Shown: positions 36,957 to 46,333 of the stretch, piece by piece
Layout: each line of letters opens with the position of its first letter
Position numbering within the stretch: position 1 is the first letter of the stretch
Assembly (NCBI GenBank): GCA_003513555.1
Contig: DOPG01000129.1
Coordinates: 1-64,000 of the forward strand
Reading direction: 5' to 3'
DNA length: 64,000 nucleotides
From: Rhodopirellula sp.
GTDB lineage: Bacteria; Planctomycetota; Planctomycetia; Pirellulales; Pirellulaceae
The notes under the pieces: model-generated
What the model was told of the DNA's origin: nothing
Seen by the model: only the letters and a program-made list of their open reading frames with translations
Database searches by the model: none
Translations under genes and position numbers: made by a program

Positions 36957-38807
36957 ATGACCTTCTCTCGCCTGCACTTTCTGCTGATCGCAACCCTATC
37001 CCTAGCGACAACCGCGACCGGAGAGCAGCCCAACATCCTCTGGCTTACCAGCGAAGACAACGGCCCACAACTGGGTTGTTATGGCGATGACTATGCCAAA
37101 ACACCGAACATCGATTCACTTGCTAAAAAATCACTTCGCTACCACCGCTGTTGGTCCAACGCTCCCGTATGCGCACCAGCCAGAACCACAATCATCTCTG
37201 GAATGTACGCCACTAGCTTGGGCGGACATCACATGCGTAGCGGGGTTAAATTACCAACGAATGTGAGCGTTTATCCCGAAATCCTTCGCCAAGCCGGCTA
37301 CTACTGCACCAACAATTCCAAGAAGGACTACAACTTTGCCGCGGAAGATGGAGGATGGAATGACAGCGGCAAGAAAGCACATTGGCGTAATCGCCCAAGA
37401 CGAGACACGCCATTCTTCTCCATTTTCAATTTCACGGTGAGTCACGAAAGCAAGATTCGAACAAGGCCACACCAACTCAAGCATAATCCTGCCGAAGCGC
37501 CACTTCCCGCGTACCACCCCGACACTCCGGAAGTCCGACATGACTGGGCTCAGTACTATGACAAGATGACAGAGATGGATCAGCAAGTCGGTGAAATCCT
37601 CTCAGAACTGGAAGCAGATGGCCTCAGCGAATCAACCATCATTTTCTATTATGGTGATCATGGCAGCGGTATGCCACGGAGCAAGCGTTGGCCGTTCGAT
37701 TCGGGGCTACGTGTCCCACTTTTATTGCACGTACCGGCCAAATACAGAGACTTGGCTCCCGCGGATTACGGAAGCGGCAAAGTCACCAATCGCCTTGTAT
37801 CTTTTGTTGATTTGGGACCAACTGCCATCAGCTTGGCTGGCCTGAAACCACCGACCAACATGCAGGGCATACCGTTTCCTGGCGAATACAACGGAGTAGC
37901 AAAGAAGTATCTCTTCGGCTACCGGGGACGCATGGACGAACGTATTGACATGGTCCGCACATGCACCGACGGCAGGTTCATCTACATGCGGCATTTCTAT
38001 CCCGAGCGTCCATACCTGAAACATGTTGACTACATGTTCCAAACCCCCACAACGCGAGTCTGGAACGAAATGTACCGAGCAGGGGAACTAAATGCCGCCC
38101 AGGCAAAATTCTGGCAAGAAAAACCATTCGAGGAGCTTTTTGATCTGCAAGCTGATCCTGATGAAATAAATAACTTGGCTAACTCGCCTGATTACCAGAA
38201 AAAGACAACTGAACTGCGAAACACGCTTCAAGACTGGATGCAAGAAACACTTGATCTGGGTTTGCTACCCGAAGCGGAGATGCACCGCCTGGCTGGCTCA
38301 AAATCTCCCCGGGAATATGCTGTAACACACAAGACACTTTTCGCTGATTTGTCAGACGTTGCTTTTCGCTCCATGGACCCACGCAATGGTTACTCGACTC
38401 AAGAGTTGGTGAAGCTTTCGTCGGATCCTCATAGTGGGACACGCTTTTGGGCTGTCCGTGGACTGGCAACGCGGTCGAACAGTGATGCCAAGCGAAACGA
38501 AGCTTTAATTACTGCCAGCAACGATGAGTCACCCAGCGTAGCTATCGCCGCCTGCGACGGCCTGCTTGCCGATGAGAACATTTCGACGCAGCGAAAGGCT
38601 GTCGAACGTCTCATTGAACTGGCGGATGTAAATCGCCACGGCCATTTTGCAGCGGTAGCCGCACTGAACGTCCTTGACATGAATGCGCGGCTGACCGAGT
38701 CCGAAATCAAGCAAATCTCAGAACTGACTCGACAAGCAAAACAACCGCCCGTTCGACTCGGAAAGTATGTCGGGAAACTCATAGATCATGCGACGAGCAC
38801 ACCATAG
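36957..38807 (+). CDS. Secreted formylglycine-dependent sulfatase with HEAT-like C-terminus
   Basis: 616 residues from ATG 36957 with a signal peptide (FLLIATLSLATTATGEQ). The type I sulfatase core begins PNILWLTSEDNGPQLGCYGD (metal aspartate region). The maturation motif CAPAR places Cys72 in C-x-P-x-R, to be converted to formylglycine by a maturase not in this window. Further active-site features are YYGDHGSGMPRSKRW and the GMY/TSLGGHHMR region. The overall look is of the N-sulfoglucosamine sulfohydrolase-like group common in planctomycetes, so a sulfated polysaccharide is the likely substrate; that is inference. Residues about 470-600 form HEAT-like helices (ARFWAVRGLA style). It is third in the operon, 21 bases after the DUF1501 gene. 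Confidence 0.92.
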   Translation: MTFSRLHFLLIATLSLATTATGEQPNILWLTSEDNGPQLGCYGDDYAKTPNIDSLAKKSLRYHRCWSNAPVCAPARTTIISGMYATSLGGHHMRSGVKLPTNVSVYPEILRQAGYYCTNNSKKDYNFAAEDGGWNDSGKKAHWRNRPRRDTPFFSIFNFTVSHESKIRTRPHQLKHNPAEAPLPAYHPDTPEVRHDWAQYYDKMTEMDQQVGEILSELEADGLSESTIIFYYGDHGSGMPRSKRWPFDSGLRVPLLLHVPAKYRDLAPADYGSGKVTNRLVSFVDLGPTAISLAGLKPPTNMQGIPFPGEYNGVAKKYLFGYRGRMDERIDMVRTCTDGRFIYMRHFYPERPYLKHVDYMFQTPTTRVWNEMYRAGELNAAQAKFWQEKPFEELFDLQADPDEINNLANSPDYQKKTTELRNTLQDWMQETLDLGLLPEAEMHRLAGSKSPREYAVTHKTLFADLSDVAFRSMDPRNGYSTQELVKLSSDPHSGTRFWAVRGLATRSNSDAKRNEALITASNDESPSVAIAACDGLLADENISTQRKAVERLIELADVNRHGHFAAVAALNVLDMNARLTESEIKQISELTRQAKQPPVRLGKYVGKLIDHATSTP

Positions 38808-38977
38808 CTTCCGCCGTATCACTTTCGAACGCTTCGAAGCTCACGACTTGACACAGCAGGACAGGGGACAAAGGTTGACTCCCAACTGGTGGTATTGGCT
38901 TGCCTTCAAATTGAATCGAGGCGAGTATTCAAGCAAGCAGTTCAAACCATAATCCGGTTTCAGAAACCTGAAAAAAA

Positions 38978-40045
38978 TCAGTTCTCTGCTTCGCCGCTTG
39001 CCTGCAACGCCATGAGTGCCATTGCAGTTCCAGCATGCGTCAGAAAGTGGCGACTATCTCTACTCACAGACCTGGTGTACCAGCGACCACTTTGTCTTTG
39101 GTTCTTTTTAAGCCAATTCAATCCTGCCTGAATTACTGCGTTATCGGGTTTCAAGCCTGCCTTGGTGAGCATCAATATGGCGAAGCCCGTTCCGTAACCA
39201 TCGCTGGTCATCACATCGGGGATACCTCCATCCTCCCTATCCCACTTGCCGAGAGAAGGTGTGTTCCAACCACCATCGGGACGCTGCAGTGCAGTCAGTT
39301 CTGCAACCGTGGAGTCGATCTCCTGTTGAGTCATCCAGCCTGGTTTGAGTGACTGAGCCCACAACAAAATTGCACGATGATGCAAACGCAATTGCTGCTT
39401 CCTGCTTTGACTTAGATAATTCTCAAGTCTGGCAATACCGCTCTGAACCTGCTTTTGGCGTAGATAAGTTCGCGGGGCAGCGCTGACAGCAACGGCTGCT
39501 ACGACAGCGCCGTACTCATCATCAGATTCCATTGGTGGCCAGTCACATTTCAACCAATCAAATCCTCCATCTGATTGCTGCACTTCCCACATTTTTTCTA
39601 AAGCGAGCGTGGCATTTTGGCTCAACGGCTCGCTGAGGTTTCGGTCGACAAGTGTCAGAGTCATTGCCGCCATAACGACTTCGGCATCCCATCTTGGGCC
39701 TTTTTCTTGCCAGCGTGTCTGGACCAGTTCATTCAGTGAATTTCGAACCTTCTGAAAGTACTCTGGTCGCTGCTCAAGCTCTGAAACTGCGATCAGATGA
39801 GCAAAGTTGGTATGACAGGTGAAGCACTTGTATTTGTTTGTCCACGCCATGGCAGTTCGATCCAAAAACTCCACGGCTCGCTGATGTGAATAATCAGATG
39901 CAACGGCCTCCTCACTGCTAACCTTCAGAATCTGGGGTTCCTTTAGAATCTGAGGTTCCTCTCCGATCACAATGCCAGTGGAACAGGCCGCGAGAAATGC
40001 CAATAAGAAAACCAGTGAGTTGATCCGAGAATTCAGCAGATGCAT
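38978..40045 (-). CDS. Secreted alpha/alpha-toroid (squalene-cyclase/prenyltransferase-like) protein with CxxCH
   Basis: 355 residues from ATG 40045, which starts a signal peptide (LVFLLAFLAACSTGIVIGEE, possibly a lipoprotein). Longer in-frame readings add 51 unlikely residues. The mature region has one c-type haem motif, YKCFTCHTN, followed by repeats with QxSDGGFDW, QRPDGGWN and GLNWLKKNQRQSGRW, the QW-like signatures of squalene-hopene-cyclase/prenyltransferase toroids. The cyclase acid motif DxDD is not seen, so a cyclase role is unlikely. An in-frame 18-bp tandem duplication (39923-39958) encodes EPQILK twice near the mature N-terminus. It is convergent with the sulfatase operon. Periplasmic redox or binding role unknown. 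Confidence 0.83.
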   Translation of the reverse strand: MHLLNSRINSLVFLLAFLAACSTGIVIGEEPQILKEPQILKVSSEEAVASDYSHQRAVEFLDRTAMAWTNKYKCFTCHTNFAHLIAVSELEQRPEYFQKVRNSLNELVQTRWQEKGPRWDAEVVMAAMTLTLVDRNLSEPLSQNATLALEKMWEVQQSDGGFDWLKCDWPPMESDDEYGAVVAAVAVSAAPRTYLRQKQVQSGIARLENYLSQSRKQQLRLHHRAILLWAQSLKPGWMTQQEIDSTVAELTALQRPDGGWNTPSLGKWDREDGGIPDVMTSDGYGTGFAILMLTKAGLKPDNAVIQAGLNWLKKNQRQSGRWYTRSVSRDSRHFLTHAGTAMALMALQASGEAEN

Positions 40046-40487
40046 GACAAAATTCTGAGGGATGTCAGAGAAATGAACACTGAGACAACATTTTTTCGGC
40101 AACTGATCGATTCCAAGGCTGCGCTGCAGGTAAACGCGACACCAACCGTCGGAACAACCTGAAGTGAACCTGGATCGTTGCTCCGACGACAAACACATGA
40201 ACCACCCTTACCGCCAAACCTGGAAACTCAACGAGGTGTCTCATCCTGATTGATAATCCGAAATCACTGTCGTGAGCGGGGCTAACGCCGGAAAACTATC
40301 ATTGACCTGACCAATTTAACCCAAATCATCAGACAGATGTTGCCCACGGCGGCCCGCCGCGTTCCATACCCCGCCAACGCTACTCGGACTATTTCATCCA
40401 GCTCAGGCAGAGCATCTTCATCAAAAAAACGTTCCACGTTATGCTGGTTCCAGAGTTTACTTGAATCTACATTGGGATATCTGTTTA

Positions 40488-41738
40488 ATGGAAATTCTGG
40501 GCGGCCCAATCTACAGCGTGGCTGGTGCAGGCGAATCACATGGTCCAGCAGTATCGACCATCGTTTTCGGTTGCCCTGCTGGTCAACGGATTCGCCGAAC
40601 CGATGTTCAGCGTTATCTGGACCGTCGCCGACCGGGTGGAAACCGGCACGGCACCCCCAGAAACGAAAAAGACAAAGTCATCTTCCTTTCCGGTCTTTAC
40701 CGCGAAGACCACGAACAGCTTCTCACCGGATCAAAACTATCTGTCGAGGTCGAAGATCAGAGGTACGAAACCGAAGGCTACGAAGACGGCTTCACGACCG
40801 GAGAACCCATTTCGGCCATCGTCTTATCCACATCCAAGAAGTCAGGCGACTACACCCAATTCAGTGGTCAGACGGGCGAGGTCAGACCAGGACACACAGA
40901 TTTAGTGAAGTTCCATAAGTCATCCGGTTTTGTCGACGTACGAGGTGGGGGTCGATCGAGTTACCGATCAACAATCAGCGATGTCATTGGTGGATCGATC
41001 GCACGTTCGTTTCTTGAAGAACAGTTTGGCACCGTCATTCTCTCGTCTATCTCACAGGTGGGATCACTCCGTTCATCGATCTCCTTGGCACAACACTTTG
41101 AAAAAGTGATAGAGCAAACAGGGTCAGCCACCATTGACCGCGAAACAATCGAAAAAGCAATCCAACAAATGGAGGCTTCTGAAATTCACTCGCTCGATTC
41201 AGACTTCGCAGTTACAGCCGGCGAACTAATCAAGAGCACCCGCAAAGCGGGAGATTCTCTGGGAGCCGCGGTTGAAGTCGTTGCACTCAATGTGCCACCT
41301 CTACTGGGCGACCCGCTGTACCAAAGCTTGAAAGCCAGGCTGATGGGCAGCCTGGGAGGCTTGAACGCCGTCCAAGCATGTGAGATTGGTGCAGGATCCA
41401 AAGTAATTGAGAGATTAGGAAGCGAAAACAACGATCCGATACGTAGCCATGGATACACCAGCAACTCGCATGGAGGACTTCTGGGAGGCATCACGACGGG
41501 GATGCCAATCGTGTGCCGAGTCGGTTTCAAACCAACATCAACTATCAACTCACCGCAACAATCAGTTCAGAAAAATTTTAGCGAGATTGAATTTGAACTC
41601 GCCAAAGGACGGCATGATCCCTGCGTTGGTGTCCGAGCTGGGGTCACACTGGAGTCTCGGGCCGCCATTGAAATAATGAATGCCGCTTTGTCTCAACAGA
41701 CGCAGCAAATCAAGATCGACGCACCCCAACTCTTCTGA
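40488..41738 (+). CDS. aroC: Chorismate synthase
   Basis: 416 residues from ATG 40488 (MEILGGPIYSVAGAGESHGPA), the family start; a TTG nine codons upstream is less likely. It converts 5-enolpyruvylshikimate-3-phosphate to chorismate, needing reduced FMN. Conserved blocks: GESHGPA, DRRRPGGNRHGTPRNE, GEVRPGHTD, FVDVRGGGRSSYRST, SHGGLLGGITTGMPIVCRVGFKPTSTI and GRHDPCVGVRA. The length is slightly over the usual 360-400. It is a single-gene unit convergent with rpiB; no other shikimate gene is nearby. Confidence 0.95.
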   Translation: MEILGGPIYSVAGAGESHGPAVSTIVFGCPAGQRIRRTDVQRYLDRRRPGGNRHGTPRNEKDKVIFLSGLYREDHEQLLTGSKLSVEVEDQRYETEGYEDGFTTGEPISAIVLSTSKKSGDYTQFSGQTGEVRPGHTDLVKFHKSSGFVDVRGGGRSSYRSTISDVIGGSIARSFLEEQFGTVILSSISQVGSLRSSISLAQHFEKVIEQTGSATIDRETIEKAIQQMEASEIHSLDSDFAVTAGELIKSTRKAGDSLGAAVEVVALNVPPLLGDPLYQSLKARLMGSLGGLNAVQACEIGAGSKVIERLGSENNDPIRSHGYTSNSHGGLLGGITTGMPIVCRVGFKPTSTINSPQQSVQKNFSEIEFELAKGRHDPCVGVRAGVTLESRAAIEIMNAALSQQTQQIKIDAPQLF

Positions 41739-41821
41739 ACGTGTTAATGACGGGTCACCGAGCAGCTGTTAGGTAACCCCCAACAAATCGGATCGCCGTC
41801 GTTCTCGATACCTCTCGCTGC

Positions 41822-42298
41822 TCAATCGAGGGCACCAAGCCCATGCTGCTCGATCTGCAGAACCTTCTCGAGTCTTCTGGCATGTCGATCTTGGGGTACA
41901 TAACGAGCTCGCAAGAACGAATCGATGATTTCGAATGCCAACTCCGAGCCAATGATCCTGCCCCCTATGCACAGTACATTCATGTCATCGTGCTCAACAC
42001 CTTGGTGAGCCGAATAGGTATCGTGACAAACCGCAGCTCGGATGCCAGGAATTTTATTGGCCGCCACACTTACCCCCACACCACTACCACAAACCACGAT
42101 GCCGCGATCTGCACGGCCTTCAATGATTTCTTTGGCAACCGCGACAGCAAAGTCCGGATAGTCACAACTCTCATTGCTATTGGTACCACAGTCAGTCAGC
42201 GAAACTGTTCCATCGAGTCGCTCAGCGACAATCTGCTTGAGAGGAAAGCCTGCGTGATCACCACCGAGAGCAATACGCAGAGAAGTTGATCCGGACAT
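41822..42298 (-). CDS. rpiB: Ribose-5-phosphate isomerase B
   Basis: 158 residues from ATG 42298. RpiB/LacAB signatures: ALGGDHAGFPLK at the start, DCGTNSNESCDYPDFA, VVCGSGVGVSVAANKIPGIRAAVCHDTYSA with the catalytic-region Cys, and HDDMNVLCIGGRIIG. It interconverts ribose-5-phosphate and ribulose-5-phosphate in the cytoplasm. The length matches the family (about 150). It is convergent with aroC and divergent from rpsA. Confidence 0.95.
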   Translation of the reverse strand: MSGSTSLRIALGGDHAGFPLKQIVAERLDGTVSLTDCGTNSNESCDYPDFAVAVAKEIIEGRADRGIVVCGSGVGVSVAANKIPGIRAAVCHDTYSAHQGVEHDDMNVLCIGGRIIGSELAFEIIDSFLRARYVPQDRHARRLEKVLQIEQHGLGALD

Positions 42299-43005
42299 GA
42301 ATTGCTGAAAAGAAAGCGGGGAGTGCTGGGGAATTCCTAGGCATTGTTACGTTTCCTTGCCCCATCTGCACCCCGGGGACAACCTTTCAGCGTATAGACA
42401 GCCCCAGAAATCAGTAGATCTGGCGGAAATCACGATCACAAATGAGCCGTTTTTATTGATTTTCGAGCGTTGAAGCTTGGATTCGATCATCAGCCGTTGA
42501 CGTGTGCCAAGGACAATTCGGCCTAGCTATGCTTTGATTGAATTGAACTTATCCCTCTGCAAAATCACATTTCCGAGATAATTTTCCGCAATGGTGTGTG
42601 GCTGGGAAACGATAACGGTTAAGGGACGGGTGCGAAGACGCAGTCAAGGCTCGGGTTGTTTCCCGAGAAGCTCGCCCACACCGCATGCAGGTCACCCAGC
42701 GATGTTTCTTCGGCAAGATAGCGAAACCAGCAACTCTCGTTAGGCGAATCGGCTTCTCACGAAACTCGAAATTCGGACACGCATGACAGACTTCAGAGGC
42801 CATCCAGCAGATTTTCAACAGGAACAAGACCAATAAATGCCAGCAATCTGGTGACTTAGCTGTTGTGACGATTTTTCGGCTTTGATACGTTACCGAGCTG
42901 CTTATGTGACGTTGGGTCACATAAATACGACCAATTCATACCCTAACCCCCGAGACGTCGAGCGACTGGGTCGTCAGTCAGCTCCGCTCACCTCTGGAAA
43001 AACAA
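42299..43005. other. Long intergenic region / rpsA leader
   Basis: About 700 bases between rpiB (minus) and rpsA (plus). The main feature is a perfect inverted repeat at 42902-42924. A minus ORF of 123 codons (42549-42920) has atypical composition, no recognisable domain and would overlap this element, so I do not call it. TTGACG at about 42497 is a possible -35, but I see no well-spaced -10. The length suggests a regulatory leader for rpsA or an unannotated small RNA; there is no further evidence. Confidence 0.35.
42902..42924. promoter_or_regulatory. Perfect 9-bp inverted repeat in the rpsA leader
   Basis: TTATGTGAC-gttgg-GTCACATAA, ending 81 bases before the rpsA ATG. It could be a protein-binding operator (TGTGA-N7-TCACA, one base wider than the CRP-type N6 spacing) or an RNA stem-loop in the leader transcript. 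No T tract follows, so it is not a canonical terminator. Confidence 0.5.
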
Positions 43006-44799
43006 ATGGTTAATCGCAACCTCATCCGCAGTCTGGACGACGACGAAATCGTCAATGAACTGGCAGTTTTGGCCCCGGAAGAAGAAGCTGACGAGTGGCT
43101 GCTGGACTGGCTGGAACAAGATCAACAAGATTACGCCCAAGGTGAAATCGTTGACGGTCGGATTGTTGAAGTCAACGATGAATGGGCTTTGATCGATGTT
43201 GGCTTCAAGAGTGAAGGTACCGTCAGCCTCAATGAATGGGGTCCTGAAGAGGAAAAGCCAGTCGTCGGCACGACGGTAAAAGTCCTGATCGAAGAGATGG
43301 AGGACGAACTCGGGGCCGCTGATGACCCCTATGGAATGATCTCGCTGAGCAAGAGCAAAGCCGAAAAGATCATCGAGTGGGAAAAGATCATCGGAGAGAT
43401 CAGCGAGGGCCAAGTGGTCACTGGTACGGTCATCCGAAAGATCAAAGGTGGTTTGCTAGTCGACATTGGTGTCAACGTTTTCTTACCCGGAAGTCAGGTC
43501 GACATTCGTCGCCCCGGCGACATCGGCGATTTCATTGGCCGCGTTATCCAAGCCGAAGTACTGAAAATCGACGACACCCGTCGAAATATCGTCATCAGCC
43601 GTCGGTCGCTCATCGAACGCCAGCGTGAAGAAGATCGCGCCTACTTGATGAAAGAGCTGGAAGTCGGGCAAATCCGCAAAGGTATTGTCAAGAATATTGC
43701 CGACTTCGGTGCGTTCGTCGACCTCGGCGGCATCGATGGCTTGCTGCACATCACGGACATGGCTTGGGAGCGAATTGGGCACCCAACCGAAATGGTCTCC
43801 ATCGATCAGGAAATCGAAGTCAAAGTGCTGCATATCGACCGAGAAAAGCAGAAGATCGCTCTCGGCTTGAAGCAGAAAGATCGCAATCCTTGGGAAAACA
43901 TCGAGTCCAAGTACCCCGTTAGCTCCGATCACAAAGGCGAAGTTGTCAATGTGATGAGCTACGGTGCGTTCGTCAAACTCGAGCCCGGCATCGAGGGTCT
44001 GGTCCACATCAGTGAGATGAGCTGGACCAAACGCGTCAATCACCCAAGCGAATTGGTCAATATCGGTGATGAGATCGATGTCAAAATCTTGGGTGTTGAC
44101 CCTGAAGGTCAGCAATTGTCTTTGGGTATGAAACAGACCCAAAAGAACCCATGGGATGAAGTGATCGATCGCTACCCAGAGGGCCAAGACGTCACCGGCA
44201 AGGTGCGAAACCTTACCAATTATGGTGCTTTCATCGAACTGGAAGAGGGCATCGACGGTTTGCTGCACGTCAGCGACATGTCTTGGACTCGAAAAATTGG
44301 TCACCCCAGCGAATTGCTTGAAAAAGGCCAAGAAATCAAGTGTCGCGTGCTCAGCGTTGATGAATCACGACGTCGTATCGCACTGGGCCTCAAGCAACTC
44401 GATAACGACCCATGGGATGGCGACATTCCTGATAAGTATCAGCCCGGACAACTCGTCAAAGGCTCCGTCACAAAGATCACCAACTTTGGTGTCTTCATCG
44501 GACTGGAAGACGGCTTGGAAGGCTTGTTGCACATCAGCGAATTGGCCGAACACAAAGTCGAAGACCCCGAAGAAGTCGTCAAAGTTGGCCAAGAACTCGA
44601 AGTCAAAGTACTTCGTGTGGACACAGACGAACGGAAAATCGGACTGTCACTCAAACGAGTCGATTGGGGCGAGGAACAAGAACGTGCTGCCGCTGAGGCT
44701 GAAGCCGCAGAAGCCGGTGGAAGCATGCCAAGCGTCGATGGGGACCTCAAAGGTGGCCTCGGCTCCGGCGAAGGACCGCTGATCCCGACCAGCGAATGA
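43006..44799 (+). CDS. rpsA: 30S ribosomal protein S1
   Basis: 597 residues from ATG 43006. Six S1/OB-fold repeats are visible after an acidic N-terminus (DDDEIVNELAVLAPEEEADEW). Units start near residues 45, 135, 225, 305, 390 and 480, the later ones with the GxVxxIxxFGAFVxLxxGIDGLLHIS pattern (DFGAFVDLGGIDGLLHI, SYGAFVKLEPGIEGLVHI, NYGAFIELEEGIDGLLHV, NFGVFIGLEDGLEGLLHI). The protein binds mRNA leaders on the small subunit during initiation. The C-terminal tail is Ala/Glu/Gly-rich. The inverted repeat upstream and the strong terminator downstream mark a single-gene transcription unit. Confidence 0.95.
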   Translation: MVNRNLIRSLDDDEIVNELAVLAPEEEADEWLLDWLEQDQQDYAQGEIVDGRIVEVNDEWALIDVGFKSEGTVSLNEWGPEEEKPVVGTTVKVLIEEMEDELGAADDPYGMISLSKSKAEKIIEWEKIIGEISEGQVVTGTVIRKIKGGLLVDIGVNVFLPGSQVDIRRPGDIGDFIGRVIQAEVLKIDDTRRNIVISRRSLIERQREEDRAYLMKELEVGQIRKGIVKNIADFGAFVDLGGIDGLLHITDMAWERIGHPTEMVSIDQEIEVKVLHIDREKQKIALGLKQKDRNPWENIESKYPVSSDHKGEVVNVMSYGAFVKLEPGIEGLVHISEMSWTKRVNHPSELVNIGDEIDVKILGVDPEGQQLSLGMKQTQKNPWDEVIDRYPEGQDVTGKVRNLTNYGAFIELEEGIDGLLHVSDMSWTRKIGHPSELLEKGQEIKCRVLSVDESRRRIALGLKQLDNDPWDGDIPDKYQPGQLVKGSVTKITNFGVFIGLEDGLEGLLHISELAEHKVEDPEEVVKVGQELEVKVLRVDTDERKIGLSLKRVDWGEEQERAAAEAEAAEAGGSMPSVDGDLKGGLGSGEGPLIPTSE

Positions 44800-44831
44800 G
44801 ATAACTCATTTGAAATGCGTTGAAATCAACG

Positions 44832-44865
44832 AGCCAGTCCCGCATTTTGCGGGGCTGGCTTTTTT
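44832..44865 (+). terminator. Rho-independent terminator of rpsA
   Basis: AGCCAGtCCCGCA-ttt-TGCGGGgCTGGCT forms a GC-rich stem with one T-G mismatch and is followed directly by a T run (TTTTTT). It starts 33 bases after the rpsA stop. Confidence 0.88.
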
Positions 44866-45053
44866 CGTGGCCAACAAATCACGACGATTGCCGCAAACAA
44901 CTTCTCCCCAACCTCAAAAGTAATGTCTCAAACGCGAAGAACATTAAAAATGGAAAGGTGGAACTCTACCGTGCCCGTATCGGGAAACTCTTACCCCTGA
45001 TGTGCCTCACCCGAACGACAATTGAATGCTGGCAATCCATGATCATCCAGCCA

Positions 45054-45088
45054 CAAAAAATCCGCCACGTGGACTCACGCGGCGGATT
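45054..45088 (-). terminator. Rho-independent terminator of the response-regulator gene
   Basis: Read on the minus strand: AATCCGCC-g-CGTG-agtc-CACG-t-GGCGGATT followed by TTTTT. It lies about 32 bases past the stop of the minus-strand regulator at 45120, and is well separated from the rpsA terminator on the other strand. Confidence 0.85.
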
Positions 45089-45119
45089 GATTCGTTCGAA
45101 ATGTCCTATTCACTCTGGA

Positions 45120-45752
45120 TCAAACCAGGTTTTTTCTTACTGCCCAAACAGCAGCCTGCGTTCGATCACTCACACCAATTTTGCGGAGAATGTGCTGCAC
45201 GTGCTCTTTGACCGTTTCGTAGCTGATCCCCAGCATTTTGGCGATTTCCTTGTTGGTCAAACCGAGAGCCATCTGCCTGAGCACTTCACTTTCACGCTGC
45301 GTCAGTGGGACCTCAATGTCTTGGCTAAGCCTTGGGGTCGCTAATGCCCCTGTGACGCGACGCAGCTCTTCCCTGGTCCAAGCGGACTCGCCAGCAACGG
45401 CGGTCTGAAGAGCTTCGACTAATCTTTCACGCGAGGCTGACTTCAACACGTAGCCGGATGCCCCCAAAGCAACAGAGCGAGCGATGTAGGTTGGGTTGTC
45501 ATACGCGGAAAACAGCACGATGGGCAAATCTGGATGATCCAGCTTCATTCGCCCCAAGGCATTCAAGCCATCACCACCCTCCATACGAATGTCCATCAAG
45601 ACAACATCAGGATTCGCTGTTTCAATCGCAGCGAGCGCCTCAGCCGCCGACGCCGCCTCCCCAACGATCTCCAGATCTGTCATCTCTAGCATTGAGTGCA
45701 GTCCGAGCCGGATAATTTCATGATCATCAACAATCAATAATTTCTTGCTCAT
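45120..45752 (-). CDS. NarL/FixJ-type response regulator with LuxR HTH
   Basis: 210 residues from ATG 45752. The receiver domain (1-120) has the acidic pair D9/D10, phosphoacceptor D54 (VVLMDIRMEGGDG) and K104 (GYVLKSAS). The LuxR-type helix-turn-helix (about 147-205) reads LTQRESEVLRQMALGLTNKEIAKMLGISYETVKEHV. It should bind DNA as a phosphorylation-controlled dimer. No histidine kinase lies nearby, so it is an orphan whose partner and targets are unknown. It has its own terminator at 45054. Confidence 0.92.
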   Translation of the reverse strand: MSKKLLIVDDHEIIRLGLHSMLEMTDLEIVGEAASAAEALAAIETANPDVVLMDIRMEGGDGLNALGRMKLDHPDLPIVLFSAYDNPTYIARSVALGASGYVLKSASRERLVEALQTAVAGESAWTREELRRVTGALATPRLSQDIEVPLTQRESEVLRQMALGLTNKEIAKMLGISYETVKEHVQHILRKIGVSDRTQAAVWAVRKNLV

Positions 45753-46333
45753 CGTAATTCCAAGGAGTAGGACACAGGATCGTGGTCATCACCCGAAGCT
45801 AGTACTGAAGATAAGAGGCACACGGAATATGGGTCAATTACTGTCAAGCTAGCTTCGCGCGCGGCCAGCTTAGCAAACCGGAACGCCCGCCATCCGGGCT
45901 ATCGGGTCATCCCCACCCAGCAACGCATGATAGCGTAAAATGTGCAGGAACATCCCGCTAAATTGGTCAAACCACAGATTACTAAGCCATCAACCGGCCA
46001 CCAAGCGACTAACCATTCAGCAGAGATACAAAGACTGACCCTTCGTTACAAACCCTTACGGTGCAAGCAATCAATGATTCACTTTTGCGCCCTTCCCAAG
46101 AGAAAGTCGCGAGAGGCAACAGCGACGGTGCAGCCATCATATCGATACCGCCTGGTCACCTCAAAACTCACACGCCAGCAGAGCAAGGCGACCATTTTTC
46201 CACCGATTGCAGGCGCCTAAGAAAATTAATCTCAACCGGCCAAGTACTCTGAAATAATTGCTGATCGATGCGACAAACGGCGTGTCAAAAGATTACCCCC
46301 TCACCAAACGCACCCGATCCACAGACGTTTGCA
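45753..46333. other. Intergenic region upstream of the response regulator
   Basis: About 580 bases between two minus-strand genes. It should contain the regulator's promoter and the end of the upstream low-complexity gene. I found no convincing hairpin with a T tract, no repeat, and no ORF with protein character; the small plus ORFs around 45942-46252 lack family features. Confidence 0.3.

Noticed and set aside
41752..41779. Imperfect inverted repeat GGGTCACC / GGTAACCC between aroC and rpiB
   Set aside because: One mismatch in eight, a 12-base loop and no T tract; too weak to call a terminator.
42549..42920. 123-codon minus ORF in the rpsA leader
   Set aside because: Composition is atypical, there is no domain, and it overlaps the inverted repeat; the region is better read as a leader.
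43483..44331. 282-codon minus ORF opposite rpsA
   Set aside because: Shadow of the repeated S1 domains; rpsA on the plus strand is unambiguous.
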